Source: Azorinus chamasolen
Taxonomy: Eukaryota > Mollusca > Bivalvia > Cardiida > Solecurtidae
Assembly (NCBI GenBank): GCA_963576725.1
Contig: OY755240.1
Location: 32,492,620-32,556,619 of the forward strand
Direction: 5' to 3'
DNA length: 64,000 nt
This document shows positions 1 through 9,500 of this stretch, piece by piece; positions within the stretch are counted from its first letter, which is position 1; the number at the start of each line of letters is the position of its first letter. Under the pieces are notes generated by a model that saw only the letters and a list, made by a program, of their open reading frames with translations, searched no databases and was not told where the DNA came from. A program made the position numbers and the translations under genes.

Positions 1-81
1 ATAATTACATATATCTTCACTGTGTACAAGTATTTCGCTGTGCAATCACTGCTGTGGCGTGCACTGGCTGCACAATCAACT

Positions 82-151
82 TGTAAATAGTGCAGACCCT
101 GATGAGACAGCTCCTGCAGGAGCTGTCTCATCTGGGTCTTCACTATTTACA
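82..151. repeat. Perfect-core hairpin (GCAGACCC type)
   Basis: Inverted arms of about 30 bp read TGTAAATAGTGCAGACCC and its near complement, centred on AGCTCCTGCAGGAGCT. It is related to the palindromic cores of the PB-A family. Confidence 0.7.
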
Positions 152-392
152 GGCAGGTATATTGACGTGAATAGCAAGCGAAGGGTTAACTCATTATGAC
201 CAATGATGTGGATAATTAACCAGCTTGTTTATCTCATTTGGTAATTATGGCTACTTTTTAACCTCAAACCTTTACCAAATAGAGACACCATTGTACGCCT
301 TTTCAAACAGGGTAGACCCAGATCAGACACCTCCTGTTGGAGCCGTCTGAATAGGATCTGCTCTGTTTTCTACATAGAACCGATATTGTCTG

Positions 393-612
393 GTATTAAC
401 ACTTTATTCCATATATACGCCTTTCTACGCATTTGCAAATAGAGTAGACACAGATCAGACGAATGTCGTTGGAACAGTCTGATCAGGATCTGCTCTGCTT
501 GCTGATGACAAAATACAGATATGATTCTACAATTTCTGCCGTGGTCAAAAATTAACTTGTTCACACTGCCGTTATAAAAAAGAATCATTCATTACTTTTT
601 ACATAAGAGTAT
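393..612 (-). mobile_element. PB-A MITE, decayed copy
   Basis: TTAACACTTTATTCCATATA at the left, then CAAATAGAGTAGACAC, the palindromic core and TTTCTGCCGTGG are in the usual order for this family, inverted. No intact right TTAA is seen. Nothing else is recognised from 613 to 1008. Confidence 0.55.
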
Positions 613-1008
613 GAAGAGTCTATAAAACATAAAACGTGGGCAACCATTTTGGATCAGCCACTGGAGTCCCAATCATTTATTCTTGGAGGGGGTGGGGATG
701 TCTAGTTTGAGATATGAAGTAAAGGACGGTATACTCAAGGGAAATTGCCAACTGTGCTCTGGTCCAATCTTATTAAAGATACAATGTAGTACGACTCAAT
801 TTATTGTAAGTTCAAATACACGACGGTCGCAAATGGAAATTTCGATCGTCGTTGATAATTTCTAGCATACGAATTTAACCTTAATTGCTGCAGATAAGAA
901 CGTGCGATAATTTCTGGTTTAGCGATTGTCGTAAATTGGAACTATAATAACTTTGAAAAGGCTATCCGAGGATAATAAACACTAATTAATCCGATCAGTC
1001 TCCAGACT

Positions 1009-1330
1009 GTCATAATGGTTCACTTTGGCATTTAGGATAACTTGATAAGTTTACAGAATGCCATTATGGTTCACTTGGATATTTAGGATAATTTGATAAG
1101 TTTTCAGGATGCCATTATGGTTTCATTTTGGCATATAGAATAATTTGATAAGTTAACAGAATGTCATTATGGTTCATTTTGGCATATATGATAATTTTGA
1201 TAAGTTTTCAGGATGCAATCCATTATGTTCACTTGGATATTAAGTAACTCTGATAAGTTTACAGAATGCCATTATGGTTCACTTCGATTTTTCTGTTAAT
1301 TCGATCAGTATTTAGAATGCCGTGGTTCAT
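1009..1330. repeat. Tandem repeat, 51-52 bp unit, about 6 copies
   Basis: Units begin GCCATTATGGTTCACTT and contain GGATAA-TTGATAAGTTT. Successive starts at 1060, 1111 and 1163 give the period. It passes directly into the 23-bp array. Confidence 0.85.
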
Positions 1331-1343
1331 TCGAGTTGATTAG

Positions 1344-1647
1344 TATATATGGAATGCAATGGTCAGTATATATGGAATGCAATGTTCAGTATATGGAATA
1401 CAATGGTCAGTATATATGGAATGCAATGGTCCCTATATATGGAATGCAATGGTCAGTATATATGGAATGCAATGTTCAGTATATATGGAATAAAATGGTC
1501 AGTATATATGGAATGCAATGGTCAGTATATATGGAATGCAATGGTCAGTATATATGGAATGCAATGTTCAGTATATATGGAATACAATGGTCAGTATATA
1601 TGGAATGCAATGGTCACTATATATGGAATGCAATGGTCAGTATATAG
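1344..1647. repeat. Tandem repeat, 23 bp unit, about 13 copies
   Basis: The unit is ATATGGAATGCAATGGTCAGT with small variants (GTTCAGT, GTCCCT). Because 23 is not a multiple of 3, all three frames are open, so the overlapping reading frames here are artefacts. Confidence 0.9.
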
Positions 1648-1789
1648 GGAAATTGCGGGGAAAACGACGTTGTTTCTTCTTTCACGATTTCTACGGCATT
1701 CTAGCTAAATCGAAATATTTTATATTAACAATAACTAAATAACAATACTAGATAATAATGCGCCCTTGCTTGTTTGGTACGGCAAAGTC

Positions 1790-1889
1790 TTTGAGTCTGG
1801 GTTAATTCTCAAGTATCTGATTGGTCAGAATTTGAGGTCCACTCAAAATCTGACCAATCAGATGGTTAAGAATGTACTCAGACTCAATG
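1790..1889. repeat. Imperfect palindrome (TTGAGTCTG ends)
   Basis: Arms TTGAGTCTG and CAGACTCAA flank an inner inverted pair built on ATCTGATTGGTCAGA. A longer relative with the same GAGTCTGAGTT and CTGACCAATCA words occurs at 34750-34915. Nothing is recognised at 1890-2160. Confidence 0.65.
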
Positions 1890-2164
1890 TTTTATATCCA
1901 CTGACGTGACATGACGTCTTACGAGGGTCTGAACTCGTTGTCACTCTGTTATGTATGACATTTCTGCATACAGTGTAGACCCCAATAAAACACCGTGTTC
2001 CAGCGAGACGTGTGGTTTTGATTTACCCTGCTTGTGTGACCCCGAATGTACTTTTAAAAGCCGGTGCTAGGGTGCGTGAGTAGTGTTGCACTTTTAATAA
2101 CTGCTCATGAACAGACTCGATAAAACCGATACTTTTAATTTTTTGCTGTACAACAAAAATCATC

Positions 2165-2350
2165 GGCATCTTTGGAACACAATGAAGAAAATATTCCAAA
2201 AAGGGAATTAATATAATACATAAATGCTTAAATCTCAGGAGCACAAATTCACAAAGAAGAAAATATTCCAAAAAGGGAATTACATGTATAGTAATATTTT
2301 CTTCATTGTGAATTTGTGCTCCTGGGATTCAAGTATTTATGTATCTTTGG
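2165..2350. repeat. Inverted repeat with an internal direct repeat
   Basis: CATAAATGCTTAAATCTCAG and the following GAGCACAAATTCAC at 2219-2260 reappear inverted at 2300-2341. The 27-bp phrase starting GAAGAAAATATTCC occurs at 2182 and again at 2256. No gene is seen from 2351 to 2977. Confidence 0.65.
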
Positions 2351-2977
2351 AACAGTAAACTAAAACGCAACCCGAATAAGTGCTTATATATCGGCGAATA
2401 ATATCGTTGTCATCGATGTCAAACACATGGAAGTTTTGTCTTATTCAGCGTTTTTCGATCGGTTTTCTTGCGATTTACGTCTTTCAACATACAAACAAAT
2501 GATTTGTGTAATATTTAGGCATTTTAAAACGCGTTGCAAGTAGAGGCTACCATTTTAAATATCAAAATCGAAATCAATATTTAGTTAATCGAACATGATC
2601 TTACACTGTACATACGAATGTCAAATTACTTTCAAGTTCAGTTTTGATTATTAAATTGAATGACATCTGACCCTACAATGCCATTATATGGATCTAATTT
2701 TCTGTTTGAGTATCAGAAGCACATTTTGTGAGCAATTAATTTCTAGTTTTCGTAACGGCAAATAGAATTTTCCTATGGAAAAGCCTTGGCGGACAAAGCT
2801 GCTAGTACTCCAGACATTGTGAAGTTGTTAAACATGTGTCATTATTGTAGTTAAATTCAATATCAGATTAAACCCTTACTCCTCTGTGAAAAGATAAGGT
2901 TTGTTCCAATTTGTAGTTGATGCAATTTTGACTACTTCCGTTTCGATCAAGCTTTTAAGAAACTATTTACCGAATGT

Positions 2978-3043
2978 CAAACAGTTTGGATCCTGATGAG
3001 ACGCCGAGTTACTCAGCGTCTCATCTGGATCGAATATATTTGC
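2978..3043. repeat. Hairpin of the GTTTGGATCC type
   Basis: CAAACAGTTTGGATCCTGAT with GAGACGCCGAG forms one arm, and the complement ending in TTGC the other, around a GTTACTC loop. Relatives are at 6065, 8405, 8930, 9830, 19372 and 26905. The stretch 3044-3466 otherwise holds nothing recognised. Confidence 0.65.
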
Positions 3044-3466
3044 AAATGTGAGTCAGATGGCAGATAGCCGGATAACGGTGAAACCCTTTACATGTTAATT
3101 ATGTCTTCCGCACACAAAATATTGCCTGAAATTGATTAAAAAACAACTTCATTTGTAGTTCACTGACTATACAAACAGGTATATCATTAGTGTAAATGAT
3201 GAAGTCAGGTCAGTTCCGTGACTGTAAAACAAAAAACTTGATCAGGATCTGAAAATCACGGTATTGTAATTGTATTCCTTATATTCGGTATAATGAATCG
3301 TGTGATTTCTAAAGAAAGTTTATTTTATATATACACCTGTCATGTAATAGCATAATTTAAATACCAGTCACGTGATTTGGCACTAAGCAATGCTTATCAA
3401 CAGATATTTGTAATTTAGAAACAGTTGAAGTGTGTAAATCGTTCGTGCTCTTCTTTAAACAGAAAA

Positions 3467-3507
3467 ATGGATTTATCAAACAGGCATAGTTTACCAAGCA
3501 TTAAGCG
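3467..3507 (+). CDS. Gene 1 coding exon 1 (predicted start exon)
   Basis: The ATG at 3467 sits in the good context AAAAATGG and opens 13 codons (MDLSNRHSLPSIK) plus two bases, followed by a GTACGAG donor. The two leftover bases join the single leading base of exon 2 to give Arg. A pyrimidine-rich TTCTTTAAACAG just upstream could be an acceptor for a 5' UTR exon. The exon is short and rests on phase match and context alone; the alternative is that translation begins at the Met in exon 2. Confidence 0.45.
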
Positions 3508-6500
3508 GTACGAGTTTCTGTTTCATTTATTTCGAGTATGTTGATAAGCTATATGTATCTTCATAGTCACAGGGATTGTGTTAGCCCATTCCCTCAATGG
3601 CTGTTTTTAGATCCAACCTCTGTGTAAATCTATCGAAAAGGAGCAATTATTAGAGAAAAGGAAACTTTTAGAATAGTGTAGTTTTGAAACTATTGCGATA
3701 AATATGGAGCAAATGCTCTTTTTATCACAATGGTTTCAAACAGGGACTTTTACAGAGGCGTCGAAACATTTTTATATGAGGGAATGGTCAAATTGCACCA
3801 CTTTGAGGAAGTTGGTCAAAATGCGTCAATATATGGGAATGGGTTAAGTACCAAAGCCTTGTTGGAAATTCGTGATACCTCTTAAATAAAAACTGCGTTT
3901 AATATCAGTGATGTATAAAACTTATTGTTTTGTAAGATTTACAGATAACAATTTTGGTAGACTATTTATAAGATTTACTGTTCGGATCAGAAAATGTGTG
4001 GTTAATTTTGTAAGTTCAGTCTTTGGTTTACTAAAATCACTTATCAAAGTGAGAGAATTCTAAATATATTATCCCGAAACTCTTTGGCTATAGAATTGAT
4101 TGTATTTGCTTTTATCACCTACTAGCCCTAAATCCTTCACTTGATATTCCCACCTTTTATGCAATAGCAAACACAGTAGACCCTGATCAAGGTCAGTTCT
4201 GTTTGTTTATATGTTACAAATCTGATGCCATACTATTTTCAACGCCAATGGCTTTTTTTTTTTTTTTATTGTTACCCTTTCTTTCCTTTTCATGCCTTTG
4301 CAAACAGAGTATACCCATATCAGAGCCATCTGATCAGGTCCTGCTCTGTTTGCTTTTTGTATGTTATAAATTTGATTCTACATTTTCTGCCTGTTTATTA
4401 GCTGATTTTTTTGCAATGTCATATTATGTGCACAGGATATTTTGGTATTTGTAAAAACTGTAGAGTCAGATCTGTTATGATCTCATAAGCGAATAGAGTA
4501 GACCCTGCTGTATCCCATCCGGATCAAGCCTGTTGGCCATGGTTACCATGATTTCACACATAGAGTGTTGTTACAGTGGGTTGTCTCTATAGACATTCGA
4601 CATAGAGTATTGAGAACCAGCGATTGCATCTCTACAATAACATTCCCCATTTCTTCCCCCTGTTTGGACCGTATCTAGAAAGAGGGCCCTGAAAGCTTTG
4701 GGACGGTGGTTAAATACTTTACTCCATGAATACTCATGTAAAAAATACGAAATGGGAACATTAATTCAATGAAAATTGATGATGGCATTCGGAAGCAGAA
4801 AAATCGTCATCAGATATATATTATTCTGATAGCGAAATACAGTGGAGCTGTCTGGTCCGGGTCTTCTCTGTTTGCAGATGCGTTAAAATGCATATTTATG
4901 AAGTAAAGGGTTAATGACACACACATATTTGACAACAGTTTATAACCAAATAAGCCTTCATGCCAGACTTCGGAATGCGTTCAATGTCTACACTGTTTAC
5001 ATCTTGTCAGAATCGTCCATATTTTATCAAATACTGCTGCATATCACCCAGAATGGTGCCAAATACTGCCTGTCAAATATGGTGAATGATCTGGGTCTAC
5101 AATATTTGCAATATTCGAATGTCTATTTTTCTCATGATACGACTCAAAGGAAATAGTTTGTTTAAGAATGAAGTTCAATCAGAAAAAAGCTTATGTGTCA
5201 ATATTTCAAAAGCATGAAAGCATGAGAACAAATATTTCGTGTACAAAAGGTGCATGAAATCGAATACATCTATGTCAGAGGGGCAAATTATTTATAATCC
5301 TTTTGAATGTAGGAAACGAATCTAATGACATTTACACACAGTGTAGACCCAGATTAGTTGGCGCATGGAGGTGCCCTCTGATCAGGATCAATGCTGTTTG
5401 TCATTCAAAATTCTCTAGCAGAGGGTATACATCTGCAAGAGAATTTTGAATGACAAACAGTATTGATCCTGATCAGAGGGCACCTATATGCGCCATCTAA
5501 TCTGTGTCTACACTGTACAGTAAAACTGGTACCCCTTATCTACAGAACAACTGTACAGTAAAACTGGTACCCCTTATCTACAGAACAACTGTACAGTAAA
5601 ACTGGTACCCCTTATCTACAGAACAACTGTACAGTAAAACTGGTAACCCTTATCTACAGAACAACTGTACAGTAAAACTGGTAACCCTTATCTACAGAAC
5701 AACTGTACAGTAAAACTGGTACCCCTTATCTGCAGAACAACTGTACAGTAAAACTGGTACCCCTTATCTACAGAACAACTGTACAGTAAAACTGGTACCC
5801 CTTATCTACAGAACAACTGTACAGTAAAACTGGTAACCCTTATCTACAGAACAACTGTACAGTAAAACTGGTACCCCTTATCTACAGAACAACTGTACAG
5901 TAAAACTGGTACCCCTTATCTACAGAACAACTGTACAGTAAAACTGGTACCCCTTATCTGCAGAACAACTGTACAGTAAAACTGGTACCCCTTATCTACA
6001 GAACAACTGTACAGTAAAACTGGTACCCCTTATCTCGCTAACCGCTACATGACTCATGTGCAAACAGCTTGGAGCCAGATGAGACGCCGAATAACTCGGC
6101 TTCTCATCAGGATCCAATCACTGTCATACTCGGTCAACAGTATCTCAAAGTTAGTAGTCAAAACCACACGAGATCCAAATTTGAGCAGATATTATTTTTT
6201 TCACATTGGTTAAAGATTATGCGCTATAAGATTACAATATCCATTGCAATAAACGATTTGCATGGTTGATATTAGCTGTGTACTCTTTGTCCTGTGCATT
6301 TGCATAATGCAAGCACTATGAGAAGGCTTGTATAGTTCACGGGTATTCTTGTAACCATTTACTCCATGAATATTCATGTAAGAAATAATGACACAGTGAA
6401 TATTAATTGGATTAATTGTTATTATAGCTCATGGACTCAGGAATGGTTTGGCAATGGCAGAAAATGTCTTTATCATACCGTAAGCAAACAGAGCAGACCA

Positions 6501-9500
6501 TGGTCAGGCGGCTCCTATCAAACCTCATTAAACCGGAAGTTTATGAAAGAAAACATTAGGCCTTTTTAAGGCAGGTCACAGCTTAATGCAGGGTGAAACG
6601 CACACAGAAAGCTACTTTTGGAGTTTCTGCGTGACTTTCACCCTGCATTAAGCCACCATCTGTCTCAAAGACAGACATAGATACTAATTTGAACGTCCGG
6701 TTTAGAGAGGTTTTACTGCAATGTTTTCTAACGCGTGTGCGATAATAATGACTTTGTTCAAAGAATCTGCCGAAACAGCAATATCAAAACATAATGGACA
6801 ATTCAGAGGTCCAGATAAGTCCAATCATTTTTGAAAACTTTCTCTTCCTAACCCTATGCTGTGACCACTCTAGAATCCTCTCGAAGAGACGATTCTAAAG
6901 AGTAGTCACAACACAGGGTTTGGTGGAGAAATGACATTTTAGTATTTGAGTACGCACCTAGATTTGTTGCTCTGGACATCATAGGTGGTTCAATGAAACT
7001 CACTTAAGAAAACTTTTCTTTCTCTGTTTCAGGATCCGAGGAGGTGTAAGGATGAAGGAACATACGTATGGATGGTATCCATCTGCTAAGAATGTCTACG
7101 AAGAAAGAAGGATGGGTGCTCTCACCCCATACCGTAAGCACTGCTTATTTTATACTGTAACCTTTCACGAGTAACCCACTCTTACATCATTACGTTGCTT
7201 TCGGATGCAACCAGTTTTGTCTGCCTAATTGTTATAGTTTTTCTGCCATTTTACTATAACCTTGGTCAGACTACCGATCAGTTTGGATCCTGATTGGACG
7301 TTGGGTCAGTGGAAGTCTTATCTTGGTCCAAACGGTTCGCAAAAGTGTCACGATTTTAGTCATAGTATAGACACTTTACTCCATGAATGTTCACAGAGCA
7401 ACAGATAATGGTGCGTACTCAGATACCAAAATCATTATTTCTCCACCAAACCCTATGTTGTGACCACTCTTTAGAATCATCTCTTCGAGACGATTCTAAA
7501 GAGTGGTTACAACATAGGGTTTGGTGGAGAAATAAACGAGTTTGTCTCGAAAATGTTTTAATTTACGCATCTTATCTAGATCTCTGATATTCATATTAAA
7601 TACAATGACATCCTGAATATCAATAAGATGCATTTTAATAATGAAATGTTTGGTCAAGACAGAAACTGTAGAATCAGATCTGTATCATTCCATTCTCCTG
7701 ATGGAACCGTCTGATCTGGATCTACTCTGTTTGCCAAGTGTGTTGAAATGCATATTTATGTAGTACATGGTTAAACAAACTCATAAAATGAATAATTAAT
7801 TAAACATCTCAATTTAAAGTTCAAATAGGACAAACAGTGAGCATGATTTGCCTGCTGATGTAAAATGCATAATGTGTTCTCTTTGCACTTTTGTGACTGC
7901 ATTCAGTAATCTTAAAACAGGCGGCAATATTTAAATGGTCATAAGCGCTATGTACATTAATTTATCAGAATTAAAAGAAAACATATTTTAAATATTATGC
8001 ATGTATTATGTATATTATATACAATCGTTTTGACATATTAATCTGTTCTGTTATGTAAAGGTTCATCACAGCAGTATAATTTACAGTAAAACCTCTCTAT
8101 AACGGCCACTAAATTGAGGTAATTAGCTGGTATTTAGGGCAGGTGGCTACTTAAAGCAAGGTGAAAGTAAAACAGAACGCTCCTATAGGAGCGTTCTGTT
8201 TTACTTTCACCTTGCTTTAAGCAACCGCCTGCCTTTAACACAAAATACTTGAGCTAATTTAGTGGCCGTTATAGAGTGGTTTATTGTATAGTTGATTTAT
8301 CATTAACCCTAATCCTGCTGTAAGAGAATTATATCCGTTCAAACTCTGGGCTGGAACAATATTACTTATTTCCGGTTCGCTCAAACTTTTGAGAAGGTGT
8401 CAAACACCCAGAGTCCTAATGAGTCACTGGGTAACTTTGCGTCTCATCTGGATCCAAACTGTTTGCCAATGAAGGGTCGCGCTTAGTGGGACAAGACTAA
8501 TCTATACTGCTGAGTCTGCAAAATGATTTACCCTTTCCCTAATGAACATTTTATATTTAATTGTCACTTCATGAATATTAATCAACTTATATATCTTTTG
8601 TAATATAAATATTTCAACGAAATGACTGATCCTTTGAATGTTGTAAACGATTGTATTGGCATTTGCAAACAGTGTAGATCCAGATCAGGGGCTCCTACAG
8701 GGAACCATCCATTCAGTGTCTGCATTGGTTTACATTCAAATTCTCTGGCAATTGACTTCATGGTTAAACAGTGATGGGCCATTCCACTTTGAATAGTCAA
8801 TAGTCAAAGGATTGTTTCTTTTCGTAGTGACAAAAATAATTCGTCTGCAAACGATGTCTAATTATTTAATGTTTTAGTGTGTTCTTTCCTTCACTGTCGT
8901 CTCTAAAGAGTAAGTTGTGTTTCAAACAGTTTGGATCCTGATGAGACATCAAGTTACTCGGCGTCTCCAGGTGCGGATCCAGGATTTCAGATAAGGGGGG
9001 AGGGGCGTAGACATTTTTTTGGAGGGGGTTAGATTTTTATGTTTGATGACATAAATAGTGTGTTTGTAATACATATTGAAAAAGAGCTTAATTGGGTGAG
9101 AGAAATAAAACACTCCTACTGAATCATTGTTTTATTGATTTTAGTAGATACAACGACCACTAAATTGTATCAATTATTTTGTTTTAAAGGCAGGTGACTG
9201 CTTAAAGCAAGGTGAAAGTAAAACAGAACGCTCCTATAGGAGCATTCTGTTTTACTTTCACCTTGCTTTAAGCAGCCACCTGCTCTATATACCAACTAAT
9301 TAACACAATTTAGTGGTCGTTATAGAGAGGTTATAGAGAGGTTTTACTGTATATAGGGGGCGCTTTCCGTGAGGTGTCTGTCATTTACTCAAGGTCAAAA
9401 GCTGCCTGATGTCCCCATATTGCACCTATATATAAATTTTTACAAGAGTGTTGTAATTTGTTATCTTTTGGTGTACGTGACAACACAGTGATCATATTAT

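Noticed and set aside
1336..1742. Frames repeating MECNGQYIWNAM
   Set aside because: They are products of the 23-bp tandem repeat with no non-repeat part.
5513..6035. CRISPR-like appearance of regular repeats
   Set aside because: The copies are contiguous with no unique spacers, in an intron-bearing animal genome; it is a simple tandem array.
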